NCBI GenBank assembly: GCA_009911035.1
Contig: QXWO01000012.1
Coordinates: forward strand, 43,025-107,024
Reading direction: 5' to 3'
From: Lachnospiraceae bacterium
Lineage (GTDB): Bacteria; Bacillota; Clostridia; Lachnospirales; Lachnospiraceae
Length of the DNA stretch: 64,000 bases
This document shows positions 26,322 to 35,116 of the stretch, piece after piece (positions within the stretch are counted from its first letter, which is position 1; each line of letters begins with the position of its first letter). Both the position numbers and the translations under genes were made by a program. The notes below the pieces were generated by a model. The model searched no databases and was not told the DNA's origin. It saw only the letters and a program-made list of their open reading frames with translations.

Positions 26322-26837
26322 TTAAACCGGAAACAATTCTGGACATCCTTCTTTCTGGATTTGCAGAATCCGCTGGTTGCGGCTGCCACGGAACTTCAAA
26401 CTGATGTCATAAAGCTCCTGCTTAAATTCCCCGTCAACAAGGATATCAATATAACTTAAAAGTTCGTCTGTCACTTCACAGCGTGCACGGCCGTCCGGGT
26501 CTAAGAAATCGGCTTCATAAGTATATCCGGTATAGCACCAGACATTTTTCTTTGGAAACTGTTCCCGGAACTGTTTAAGCAGGGGAAGTAGGGAACGCTG
26601 GTTGGAGGGTTCCATGGGCTCCCCCCCTAAAAGGGTCAGTCCGCTTATATATTTGGGGGCAATGGATTCTAAAATTTCATCTATAGTCTGCTGGGTAAAT
26701 TCCTTCCCGTAATTAAAATTCCAGGTTTTTTTATTGAAGCATCCTTTACACTTGTGAGTGCAGCCGGATACAAAAAGGCTGGTGCGCACGCCGGAACCGT
26801 TTGAGATATCATAAAATTTAATGTTTGAGTACTTCAT
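26322..26837 (-). CDS. nrdG: Anaerobic ribonucleotide reductase activating protein
   Basis: The ATG at 26837 follows GGAGG at good spacing; an upstream ATG at 26849 overlaps that site. The 171-residue radical SAM enzyme has the cluster motif CX3CX2C in SGCTHKCKGCFNKKTW near residue 26 and the GGEP-type motif LTLLGGEPM. It generates the glycyl radical on NrdD, using SAM and an electron donor. It lies 180 bases downstream of nrdD on the same strand and is probably co-transcribed. The gap between them (26838-27017) holds only short palindromes such as AAGCGCTTTGCGCTG. Confidence 0.92.
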   Translation of the reverse strand: MKYSNIKFYDISNGSGVRTSLFVSGCTHKCKGCFNKKTWNFNYGKEFTQQTIDEILESIAPKYISGLTLLGGEPMEPSNQRSLLPLLKQFREQFPKKNVWCYTGYTYEADFLDPDGRARCEVTDELLSYIDILVDGEFKQELYDISLKFRGSRNQRILQIQKEGCPELFPV

Positions 26838-27017
26838 ATTTTCCTCCATTCCTAAGCGCTTTGCGCTGAGGCCGCAAGCAGAATATCAAATTCCTCTGCA
26901 ATCAACCTTTCTCCCTTCTGGCAGTCGCGCAGCTACAGGGCTGTCACAGGCACCCCGGACACCGTTCGCGTGAACAGAGGCTGTGCCCGGCAGTTTGCAG
27001 AGCACTACACAGGCTGT

Positions 27018-29180
27018 TTACAGATGCAATACCCGTTCTTTGATTTCCTGGGTGCGTCCCTGATTCCAGAACTGGGTGCCAATATAACCGCAGGTCCGTC
27101 TGGCCACGTTCATTTTATCCTGATTTCTGTTTTTGCATTTGGGACATTCCCAGACAAGCTTTTTATTCTCATCTTCCACAATACGGATTTCACCGTTATA
27201 ACCGCACATCTGGCAGAAATCGCTTTTGGTATTCAGCTCTGCATACATGATATGGTCATAAATGTGCTGCATCACGGACAAAACCGCTTCAATGTTATCC
27301 TGCATGTTGGGAACTTCCACGTAACTGATGGCGCCTCCAGGTGAAACTTCCTGAAACTGGGCTTCAAAAGAAAGCTTGTCAAAAGCATTGACTGGTTCGG
27401 TTACATGAATGTGGTAACTGTTTGTAATATAATTTTTATCCGTGACCTGGGGGATGATCCCAAAACGTTTCTGCAGGCATTTGGCAAATTTATAAGTGGT
27501 GGACTCTAAGGGAGTTCCGTAGAGACTGAAAGCAATATTCGTCTCATCTGCCCATTTATGACAGGTGTCGTTTAAATAATTCATCACTTCTAGTGCAAAG
27601 GGCGTGGAATCAGGGTCTGTGTGGGAATGTCCGGTCATATAGCGCACGCATTCGCACAGCCCGGCGTAACCTAAGGAAATGGTTGAGTAGCCGTCGTAAA
27701 GAAGCCTGTCAATGCTTTCGCCTTTTTTCAGACGGGCAAGGGCGCCGTTCTGCCAGAGGATGGGGGCCGCATCGGACAGGGTCCCTTTCAGACGGTCATG
27801 ACGGCACATAAGGGCACGCCTGCACAATTCCAGCCGTTCATCCATGATTCGCCAGAATTTCACCATATTGCCGCCGGAAGAACAGGCAACGTCCACCAGA
27901 TTTAAGGTGACCACACCCTGGTTGAATCTTCCGTAAAATTTGTACTGCCCTTTTTCATCTTTATAAGGGGTCAGGAAAGAACGGCATCCCATGCAGGGAT
28001 AACAGTTGCCTTCTTTTAATTTCTTTATGATTTTTTCGGAGATGTAGTCGGGAACCATCCGTTTTGCCGTACACTGGGCCGCAAGGCAGGTCAGTTCCCA
28101 ATAAGGTGTTCCTTCTTCAATATTGTTTTCTTCCAGCACATAAATCAGTTTAGGGAAAGCCGGAGTAATGTAAATACCTTGTTCGTTTTTAACACCCTGA
28201 ATACGCTGGAGGAGCATTTCCTTTATAATAAGGGCCAGGTCATCCCGGAGCTGTCCTTCCGGCACTTCGTTCAGATACATAAAGACCGTGACAAAAGGCG
28301 CCTGTCCATTGGTGGTCATTAAAGTTATGACCTGATACTGGATCATCTGTACGCCCTGCTTGATTTCCCGGGCCACCCGCATTTCAGCCATTTTAGCAAC
28401 CATTTCGTCAGTAGCGTCAAAGCCCTGGGACGCAAGTTCCTGCCGCACTTCCCTGCGGAATTTTTCACGGCTTACCTGCACAAAAGGGGCAAGGTGGGAC
28501 AGGGTGATACTCTGGCCGCCGTACTGGGAACTGGCAATCTGGGCGATTGCCTGTGTTGCGACATTACAGGCTGTGGAAAAGCTGCGGGGCTTTTCGATCA
28601 TGGTTTCGCTGATAATGGTTCCATTCTGGAGCATATCGTCCAGATTGACCAGGCAGCAGTTATGCATATGTTGTGCGAAATAGTCGGAATCATGAAAGTG
28701 AATCAATCCTTTTTCGTGAGCCTCCACAATGTCGGCAGGAAGAAGGAAACGGCGGGTGATGTCTTTGCTGACTTCTCCGGCCATATAATCCCGCTGTACA
28801 CTGTTGACAATGGGATTTTTGTTTGAATTTTCCTGCATAACCTCCTCATTGTTGCATTCAAGAAGGGAAAGAATCTGCTCATCAGTGGAATTGGATTTGC
28901 GGACAAGTTCCCTTTTATAGCGGTAGGTAATGTAATTGGAAGCCAGACGGTAGGTCTTCTGCTTCATGATCTCCTCTTCCACCAAATCCTGAATCTCCTC
29001 CACATTGGGGCTGTGATTCATTTTTGTGCATAGCTTTGTGACATTTGCAACGACTGTTTTAATCTGTGCATCAGTCAGACGGTCTTCATCCTGGACGCTG
29101 GCGTTGGCTTTCCTCACCGCGTCTTCTATCTTGACAGAATCAAAGGTAACCTCCATTCCGCTTCTTTTGATAATATTCAT
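27018..29180 (-). CDS. nrdD: Anaerobic (class III) ribonucleoside-triphosphate reductase
   Basis: The 720-residue enzyme has an N-terminal ATP-cone (residues 1-95, KRSGMEVTFDSVKIEDAV), the glycyl radical barrel, a C-terminal zinc site CQMCG and CPKC, and the radical site RRTCGYIG with Gly698. It makes deoxynucleotides from ribonucleoside triphosphates in the absence of oxygen and is essential for anaerobic DNA synthesis. The partner activase nrdG is downstream. An NrdR box and a promoter lie upstream at 29282-29356. The length is normal for the family. Confidence 0.95.
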   Translation of the reverse strand: MNIIKRSGMEVTFDSVKIEDAVRKANASVQDEDRLTDAQIKTVVANVTKLCTKMNHSPNVEEIQDLVEEEIMKQKTYRLASNYITYRYKRELVRKSNSTDEQILSLLECNNEEVMQENSNKNPIVNSVQRDYMAGEVSKDITRRFLLPADIVEAHEKGLIHFHDSDYFAQHMHNCCLVNLDDMLQNGTIISETMIEKPRSFSTACNVATQAIAQIASSQYGGQSITLSHLAPFVQVSREKFRREVRQELASQGFDATDEMVAKMAEMRVAREIKQGVQMIQYQVITLMTTNGQAPFVTVFMYLNEVPEGQLRDDLALIIKEMLLQRIQGVKNEQGIYITPAFPKLIYVLEENNIEEGTPYWELTCLAAQCTAKRMVPDYISEKIIKKLKEGNCYPCMGCRSFLTPYKDEKGQYKFYGRFNQGVVTLNLVDVACSSGGNMVKFWRIMDERLELCRRALMCRHDRLKGTLSDAAPILWQNGALARLKKGESIDRLLYDGYSTISLGYAGLCECVRYMTGHSHTDPDSTPFALEVMNYLNDTCHKWADETNIAFSLYGTPLESTTYKFAKCLQKRFGIIPQVTDKNYITNSYHIHVTEPVNAFDKLSFEAQFQEVSPGGAISYVEVPNMQDNIEAVLSVMQHIYDHIMYAELNTKSDFCQMCGYNGEIRIVEDENKKLVWECPKCKNRNQDKMNVARRTCGYIGTQFWNQGRTQEIKERVLHL

Positions 29181-29281
29181 AGTAATCCTCCATTCTTGCT
29201 CCGCCTGCGAATCGAATGCCGGGTGTTTCGCTGGGCGGTAGCACCAATTTGACTGTGAACGATTTATTCCTCACAGCGTCG

Positions 29282-29328
29282 CTCCTATATATAGTGTACT
29301 ACCCGATTTGGAGAGGCGTATTTAGTAT
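29282..29328 (-). promoter_or_regulatory. NrdR box pair upstream of nrdD
   Basis: Read on the minus strand, ACACTATATATAGGAG (29282-29297) matches the NrdR box consensus at its first 13 of 16 positions or so. A weaker ATACTAAATACGCCTC (29313-29328) lies 31 bases away centre to centre, the usual spacing of paired boxes. NrdR represses ribonucleotide reductase genes when dATP is abundant. The second box overlaps the -10 region. Confidence 0.75.
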
Positions 29329-29356
29329 TATATAATGGCTTGTGCAAATTAATCAA
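29327..29356 (-). promoter_or_regulatory. Promoter of nrdD
   Basis: On the minus strand, TTGATT (29351-29356) and TATAAT (29327-29332) are 18 bases apart. The NrdR box pair begins at the -10 box and extends downstream, a position suited to repression. Confidence 0.6.
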
Positions 29357-29395
29357 GTAGAACGGGTTACATATTGATGTAAAAAATAAATGAAT

Positions 29396-29530
29396 TTTAA
29401 GGGGAGAATTTGTGCAATAATTTTTTAACTCTGTCATATGGGTGTGGCTGAATTCCCGGAAGCCTTCTCTGCCGTGGTAGCCGCCCAGACGCCAATTTCC
29501 AATTGATGCCATAGGATTTTGGGGATACGC
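29396..29530 (-). pseudogene. C-terminal remnant of an aldehyde dehydrogenase
   Basis: The minus-strand translation includes ASIGNWRLGGYHGREGFREFSH, which fits the C-terminal signature of class 3-type aldehyde dehydrogenases (usual form GGVGxSGMGxYHGxxxFDTFSH), then a short helix TELKNYC. No catalytic cysteine region, start or ribosome site is present. The rest of the gene is gone. It lies between the nrdD promoter and the response regulator at 29618, a region otherwise without genes. Confidence 0.6.
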
Positions 29531-29617
29531 AGGAAAAAGTATTGAAGAATGGCTCAAAATCAAGGTTTTTTAGGCTTGTCGGGGGTCATAACAGTGGGGG
29601 GACCTCGCTTTTTTCTT

Positions 29618-30232
29618 TTAACAAAGAGGAGGGATATACCCCATTTGAATGGCTTTTGTTACAGCTTCAACAGATGAGGTAACATCAAGTTTTTCAAATA
29701 TATGCTGTAAATGGTTTGATAGAGTACGTTCGCTGATATAAAGTGTAGCTGCAATCTCTTTTCGCTTCATACCATCGGCTATAAGCTGCAGGATTTGTTT
29801 TTCGCTTTCAGTCAAGTCTTCTAAAAATGGAATTTCCCTGTTAAAAATAACTGCACCTTGTGATATTTGGGAAAGGAAGGATACCAGTATTTCAGGTTCT
29901 GTATTTTTGTTGATAAATCCCTTCGTTCCGATTTTTTCTGCCTCCTTGCGGTATATTGGCAGGTCATATCCGGACAGGATCACTATCTTTTGCTCCGGAT
30001 ATTGGTCTAATATCTGTTTCGCTAATTCAAGGCCGTCTTCGGATGCTATGTTCTTTAAGTTGATATCCATGAGCAGGATGTCCGGTCTGTTGGTTTCAAT
30101 AAAGCTGTCCAACCGGGAAATATCACTGATACTTTCAAATGATGTGATCTCCGGATAATCCGATAAGGCAATCTCCAGGCTTTTTGAAAATAAGGCGTGG
30201 TCATCGACTAATAAAATATTGATAAGAAACAT
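29618..30232 (-). CDS. NarL/LuxR-family response regulator
   Basis: The 204-residue protein has a receiver domain with D10/D11, phospho-acceptor D56 (LLMDINLKN) and a lysine near residue 109, then a LuxR-type helix-turn-helix (LTESEKQILQLIADGMKRKEIAATLYISERTLSNHLQHIF). Its gene overlaps the kinase gene by 32 bases. The ribosome site AAGGAG touches the ATG, so translation probably depends on coupling. It is the last gene of the minus-strand module 34722-29618 and probably controls the transporter genes in it. Confidence 0.9.
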   Translation of the reverse strand: MFLINILLVDDHALFSKSLEIALSDYPEITSFESISDISRLDSFIETNRPDILLMDINLKNIASEDGLELAKQILDQYPEQKIVILSGYDLPIYRKEAEKIGTKGFINKNTEPEILVSFLSQISQGAVIFNREIPFLEDLTESEKQILQLIADGMKRKEIAATLYISERTLSNHLQHIFEKLDVTSSVEAVTKAIQMGYIPPLC

Positions 30233-31766
30233 CTCCTTTCATTGGCAGGGTGATCTGTATGCAGACCCCGCACGGGAAGTTATTGGTTATTTTTACAGAC
30301 CCACCCATATTGTCGACGCGCTCAGTGATCAGCGAAAGCCCTCTGTGTTTTGACAGATCGGCGGATGACAGGGTTTCCGCGTCAGCAGTTCCGTTGTCCT
30401 TTATGCGCAGCATTATGATTCCCTTGTCCTGTGTAAGGGTTATCCATGCTTTTTTTCCCGATGAGTGCTTGTAAACATTTGTGACAAGCTCTTTCAGGAG
30501 GCGGTACACGAAGATATCATAAGGGGCAGCTAAAAACAGGGAGTCCGGGCATTCAAAGGTAATACGGATATTGCGGTGCGGGAAGGACTGAGATATATAT
30601 TCAAGCAGGTTTTGGTAATTCTCTTTCGCAGTAAGTTTGGGGAGCATTGTAGGGCGGTAATCCTGCATCCGTTCACGGATATAAGTGTTCATGTTATCGA
30701 GGTTTTCCGTGATGATTTTCCGGATATCGGGACGGTCTGCCTTTTTCATCATGTTCTTTATGGAAAGCAAATCCTGGAGAATGTCATCATGGAGGAAATT
30801 TGCAAATTCGAGGTTTAGCTGTTCTTCCTGCCGTAGCTGCTCTAATGCGGCATGGTATTTGCTTTCACTGATTATCGCACTTTTCCCGTGCCTTAAATTA
30901 AAATCTAATGTAATGTTGCAGGCATATACAAAGACAAACATGGCATCCAGCATAAGGAAAAACAGTGTAAGAGGGGTGTCTGAAGCCAGAGCAGACAGAC
31001 CGCAGATAACTGTCCCGGCAAGCAGGATCAATGCCCGCTGGCGCCTGCTGAATACAGTTGACAGCGGGACACTGTTATGCTCTTTTCGTATAATGCTGTG
31101 TGTACTAACAGAGAACAGTAGGACAGGAAGATATATTCCCAAATTAGAAAGATTCCCACTGATGTCCATTGTAGAAAAGTAATAGGCAAGGAATAAAATG
31201 ATTACCGTTACGAGGGAGAAAAGGGTACATTTCCATTCCGCCTTAATAACAAAGGCAGTCCTCTTTCTGTGGAAGACAACAATGAAAACAAAACAGAGCC
31301 AGCCCGCCAGAAACTGTATGCCGTAGAACAGGGCGAATATTTCATCTGATACCAACAGGCCAATAAGGGAACAGATGCAGGTTCCGGTCAGGCAGATGCT
31401 TACCGCTTTTTTGAATTTATATCCGCCGCCCTGAAACAAAAACATGAGTATGAAATTTATGGAGACATACCATATGACCGGGCTTAAGGCAGAAAAGAGC
31501 ATAGTTGCCCATGAATCGCCCCGTGCAGACAGGAGTATATACCAGCTATGGAGTGCCAGCAGGCCGCAAAACAGGGAGATGACTTTGTTTCCCCTGACAT
31601 TGCAGGAACTTATATAAGTAATATCTACGAGCATCAAAGAGGACAGGAACAGGGATACAGTCCCTGTGGCGCTAAATGCTATATTATCATTTATGGCCAG
31701 TCCTATATACAAGATAAGGAAAATGGAATTTGCAAAAAGCAGAAAGTTTAATGTTATACTCTTCAT
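30201..31766 (-). CDS. NarL-type (HisKA_3) sensor histidine kinase
   Basis: The start at 31766 has GGAGG at good spacing; the frame is open for 46 codons upstream through the promoter and is not used. The 521-residue protein has about eight to ten hydrophobic segments in residues 1-290, then a HisKA_3 box with H326 in FLHDDILQDLLSIKNM and an ATPase domain (LLKELVTNVYKHSSG, RGLSLITERVDNMGG). It pairs with the LuxR-type regulator at 29618. The multi-helix sensor without an outer domain suggests detection within the membrane or via the neighbouring transporter. Confidence 0.88.
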   Translation of the reverse strand: MKSITLNFLLFANSIFLILYIGLAINDNIAFSATGTVSLFLSSLMLVDITYISSCNVRGNKVISLFCGLLALHSWYILLSARGDSWATMLFSALSPVIWYVSINFILMFLFQGGGYKFKKAVSICLTGTCICSLIGLLVSDEIFALFYGIQFLAGWLCFVFIVVFHRKRTAFVIKAEWKCTLFSLVTVIILFLAYYFSTMDISGNLSNLGIYLPVLLFSVSTHSIIRKEHNSVPLSTVFSRRQRALILLAGTVICGLSALASDTPLTLFFLMLDAMFVFVYACNITLDFNLRHGKSAIISESKYHAALEQLRQEEQLNLEFANFLHDDILQDLLSIKNMMKKADRPDIRKIITENLDNMNTYIRERMQDYRPTMLPKLTAKENYQNLLEYISQSFPHRNIRITFECPDSLFLAAPYDIFVYRLLKELVTNVYKHSSGKKAWITLTQDKGIIMLRIKDNGTADAETLSSADLSKHRGLSLITERVDNMGGSVKITNNFPCGVCIQITLPMKGDVSYQYFISR

Positions 31767-31791
31767 ATCCGGCCTCCATTTTTCACGCTTC

Positions 31792-31819
31792 ATTATACCA
31801 TTTATTTGTGGGTATACAA
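31792..31819 (-). promoter_or_regulatory. Promoter of the kinase-regulator pair
   Basis: On the minus strand, TTGTAT (31814-31819) and TATAAT (31792-31797) are 16 bases apart, with the kinase ATG 26 bases downstream. This allows the two-component genes to be expressed apart from the transporter genes upstream. Confidence 0.65.
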
Positions 31820-31878
31820 ACAGGAATCTCTGGGCGATTTCTAATTTGACATAAAGGTGTATGAAACCGCCGTACTTA

Positions 31879-31898
31879 AAACCAACCAGAGTTGGTTT
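31879..31898 (-). terminator. Possible terminator after the permease
   Basis: A perfect 8-base stem AAACCAAC / GTTGGTTT with a four-base loop lies in the 174-base gap between the permease and the kinase. The stem end provides only a short T run, so termination is probably partial. Confidence 0.4.
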
Positions 31899-31940
31899 GA
31901 GCATATTGGCGAATGCCGCGAGGGTCGAATACCACGCAGC

Positions 31941-33962
31941 TTACTGCGGAGTATTTGAATTAGTCAGCACAGCTTTACAACAGGTATGGACGGTAATATG
32001 GTAATACCCCAGATAAATCAGGAATGTCAGCATAACGGCTGCCACTGCGGGCGCATAAAGTAAAGGACTGTTTCCCAGAATATTCTGCATGAGGGCGGAC
32101 TTGTATACCAGCGTACCGAAGACACAGTCTGCCAGCCCGAATAAAAATGGGATGCTGAAAAAAGCGGCCGTCTGCTTTTTGATGATCTTTTTGATCCTCT
32201 TATTCGTATAACCCATTTTCCAAAGAATCTCATAATCGGATTCCGAGTCAGTTACGGCTGAAACATTATTGAAGTAAAGGATGCTTCCGGTAGCGATGAA
32301 GAACAGCACCACAAGAAAGCCGATCAGCAGGAAGGTGGAGCTGCTCAGGGAAAATATTTCGTGTACCCTGTGCGAGTTTCCCTGCAGGTATGGGCTTCCC
32401 GACAGATAGTCTGACAGAGCCTGAAACAGAGCCTCATTATCCTCAATGGATTTTCCGTTTATGCTGAGGATTTTTGCTGCAGGAACGGATTGCCCTGCTA
32501 TCGTATGATATAAATTGTCACTTATAACTAAAGTACCGACGCTGTTTGCAAATGAAATGGGGTTATCCAATGTGACCGAAGTTACAATAACCGGTATTTC
32601 CTCATTGCCTATGAGCAGTGGATAAACACGGTCTGTTTCATTATTGTCAGGATCTGGCTGGTACTTGATCAAAACACACTCATCTTTATTTAATGAGGCA
32701 AGATGTTCCAGCACCTTTGTCCGTCCCTGCGCTTCCAGAAGGGCTTTATAAGCTGAATACGGGATACATTCAAATCCTGCTTCCCGCAGAATTTTTTCGT
32801 TATCCGCATCCCCTTTGGAAGTTCCGAGGCTGTACTCTATAGGGAGCTGTTCCGCAGTAGAGGTGACTTTATAAAGATCGGTCTGCAGGAAGGTGACATC
32901 CGTATCTGATGAATAGGTGTTTACGATCTCTTTGATCGCAGTTATTTCATTTTCCTCTGCAATTCTGCATTCTATTTCCGATGGCGCCATACGGGATACC
33001 GCGGCGATTGGATAGTATAACGTCAGGGCCATAACGCTTGAAACGGTCAAGGTTGCGGCTGACAATAAGGTAAGCATGATCAGTGTCCTGGAGTTTGAAT
33101 GGATGCGGTATAGAAACCCAGGCGCGGTGATGATTTTTGTTTCCGTATAAAATTTCCGTTTGTTTTTCTTCCCTGCCTGTACCGCAAAGGGAAGAGAGGA
33201 TGCGATAAAAAGCACTGTTCCTGAAAGGATGAGTGCAAATGTCAGCATGGCAATCGGATAAAAACCAACTGTAATCCATAAGGATTCCGCACCTCTTAAT
33301 ATATCAAGTGCAAGACAGTATCCGGAAATAACAGCCAAAAACCCGATGACAGCCAAAACAGCATGGGATTTCATCTTTTTTTCTGCACTCTTTTCATATC
33401 TCACCAAATCCATGAGTGAGGTTTTGAAAAGGAATCTGCTGTTGGACAGGGCTAATACTATGACAACAGCGAAAATAAAGCAGGCTGTTTTCATAATGGC
33501 ATTCGGATTGAAAAAAGGTATTTCTGAATGATTGACAGCCAGATCCAGTAATTTTGTAATGCTAAAGACAATTCCCTTATGGAAAAACCCGCCCAAAAGT
33601 ATCCCGGCTATAAAAGCACCGGTACAAGTGAGCAGGTTCTCTGTCATGAGCAGGGAGAGCATTGTGGATTTTCTGTATCCTAATAATGCGTAAATACCGA
33701 GTTCTTTTGTGCGGCGGCGCAAGAAGAAGCGGTTTGAATAGGACATATAGAAAACTACAAAAGCCATAAGAAATACGGAAATCGTGTTACACATCGTTTC
33801 AACCCGCCTGTCATTTGATATTTTTTCAAGCATGACTTTATTCATCGAGAATGAAGTGAATGCAAAAAAGATCGTGATCACAAATGCTACGGATAGCAGA
33901 TAGAGGGCATAAAACGAAAAATTGTTTTTTAGATTTTTAAATGCCATAGATAAATGATGCAT
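31941..33962 (-). CDS. FtsX-type ABC permease, BceB-like
   Basis: The 673-residue protein starts behind AGGAGGG. It has the BceB plan: a first helix near residues 15-35 (FYALYLLSVAFVITIFFAF), helices near 55-75, 105-135, 155-175, 200-270 and 290-315, a large external domain (about 320-525), and three C-terminal helices (LLIGFLVVLFFIATGSILYFNN). With the ATPase at 33973 it forms a peptide-detoxification exporter. It differs clearly in sequence from the permeases at 11358 and 37735, so it is not a recent duplication. Confidence 0.9.
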   Translation of the reverse strand: MHHLSMAFKNLKNNFSFYALYLLSVAFVITIFFAFTSFSMNKVMLEKISNDRRVETMCNTISVFLMAFVVFYMSYSNRFFLRRRTKELGIYALLGYRKSTMLSLLMTENLLTCTGAFIAGILLGGFFHKGIVFSITKLLDLAVNHSEIPFFNPNAIMKTACFIFAVVIVLALSNSRFLFKTSLMDLVRYEKSAEKKMKSHAVLAVIGFLAVISGYCLALDILRGAESLWITVGFYPIAMLTFALILSGTVLFIASSLPFAVQAGKKNKRKFYTETKIITAPGFLYRIHSNSRTLIMLTLLSAATLTVSSVMALTLYYPIAAVSRMAPSEIECRIAEENEITAIKEIVNTYSSDTDVTFLQTDLYKVTSTAEQLPIEYSLGTSKGDADNEKILREAGFECIPYSAYKALLEAQGRTKVLEHLASLNKDECVLIKYQPDPDNNETDRVYPLLIGNEEIPVIVTSVTLDNPISFANSVGTLVISDNLYHTIAGQSVPAAKILSINGKSIEDNEALFQALSDYLSGSPYLQGNSHRVHEIFSLSSSTFLLIGFLVVLFFIATGSILYFNNVSAVTDSESDYEILWKMGYTNKRIKKIIKKQTAAFFSIPFLFGLADCVFGTLVYKSALMQNILGNSPLLYAPAVAAVMLTFLIYLGYYHITVHTCCKAVLTNSNTPQ

Positions 33963-33972
33963 AGATTCCCTC

Positions 33973-34722
33973 CTACCTTTCTGTGTCTAATTTTGCTACT
34001 TCCCGTGCAATGGATTCGTAGAATGTACGCCGGTCGTCATTCTGCCTGAACAGCTCCCGTATAATGTGTCCGTCTTTAAAGATTAAAATACGGTTGGCGA
34101 AACTTGCGGCATAGGCATCATGCGTAACCATCAATATAGTGGTATTCAGAGCTTCATTGGACTCTTTTAAGGTGTTTAGTAAATCTGTCGCAGAATTGGA
34201 ATCCAATGCCCCTGTCGGCTCGTCGGCAAACAGAATACTTGGCCGCTTTACAATGGCCCTCAAAGCCGAAGCACGCTGTCTCTGTCCGCCCGAAAGCTCG
34301 TTTGGATATTTAGGAAGCTGTGCATCTATGCCAAACGTTTCCGCCAGACTTTTGACCATGTTCTCTATTTTTTCCGGAGGGAGCTTCTGTAATGTAAGAG
34401 GGACAGCAATATTTTCAAAAATGGTAAGGCTGTCGAGCAGGAGATATTCCTGAAAAATAAAGCCCAGCTTATCTCTGCGGAAATCTGCCGCGCCTGAATC
34501 GGTCAGGTTCTTAATGTTGATGCCGTCTATTGTGATACTGCCGCCTGTGGGTGTATCAATAGTGGAAAGGACATTAAGCAATGTAGTCTTCCCGGAACCT
34601 GAAGCACCCATGATAGCAATAAATTCACTTTTCGACACACTGAATGATACTTTGTTAAGGCTTGGGCGCTGTGCTCTGGCATAAATTTTTGTTATTTCTT
34701 TTGCTTCTAATAATGCAGACAT
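33973..34722 (-). CDS. ABC transporter ATPase, BceA-like
   Basis: The ATG at 34722 follows AAAGGAGG; the frame is open further upstream without a site. The 249-residue ATPase has Walker A GASGSGKTT, Q-loop FIFQEYLLLD, signature LSGGQRQR, Walker B ILFADEPTG and H-loop THD. It is the first gene of the minus-strand module ATPase-permease-kinase-regulator, the reverse of the order in the 8791-13271 module. The gap to the divergent module (34723-34999) is AT-rich, and I identified no clear operator in it. Confidence 0.92.
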   Translation of the reverse strand: MSALLEAKEITKIYARAQRPSLNKVSFSVSKSEFIAIMGASGSGKTTLLNVLSTIDTPTGGSITIDGINIKNLTDSGAADFRRDKLGFIFQEYLLLDSLTIFENIAVPLTLQKLPPEKIENMVKSLAETFGIDAQLPKYPNELSGGQRQRASALRAIVKRPSILFADEPTGALDSNSATDLLNTLKESNEALNTTILMVTHDAYAASFANRILIFKDGHIIRELFRQNDDRRTFYESIAREVAKLDTER

Positions 34723-34999
34723 ATGAGGTCCTCCTTTGCGTTTGTTAGCAACATTGTACTTTCTGAAACTTGAAATAGAATGAGTAAAACACGCAATTAT
34801 TCTTGCAGTATGGAGGTCACCATATCCCTGCCGTATTTTCCGGCTTTCGGATAGCACAGGTATCAGACCTGCATAACGCCGCCTTGTGGAGAATTGTTGA
34901 GTTTGCTAAATCTTTTTTAGGGGAGTGGCGATATATAACATAAATCTATGGAAGTGCAAAGAGGGGTTTCGAATATTTGTATCAAAGAGAGACAAGATT

Positions 35000-35116
35000 A
35001 TGACAATGAAAATTAGCAAAGCAGATGGGACGGAAAGAAATATAGGAATGGGATTGCAGTATAGGAAAGGTAGAAAAATTAGTGTACATATTAGAAAGAA
35101 AGCTGGGAAAAAATGA
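35000..35116 (+). CDS. Small basic ORF coupled to the response regulator
   Basis: An ATG at 35000 opens a 38-codon frame ending KKAGKK and TGA at 35114-35116, overlapping the ATG of the regulator at 35113. The peptide is strongly basic (MTMKISKADGTERN, then a run of Arg and Lys). A modest AGAGAG site lies upstream. The regulator itself has only a weak site, so coupling is plausible. The layout resembles the leader at 8687, although the peptides are unrelated. It may be only a regulatory frame and not a functional peptide. Confidence 0.45.
   Translation: MTMKISKADGTERNIGMGLQYRKGRKISVHIRKKAGKK

Noticed and set aside
27593-28826. Plus-strand open frames over nrdD
   Set aside because: They are shadows of a well-supported minus-strand gene.
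31905-31940. GC-rich palindromic stretch before the permease end as another repeat copy
   Set aside because: It lacks the GGCAGCGTTTGTT end and the TTACAATAAG start of the repeat family.
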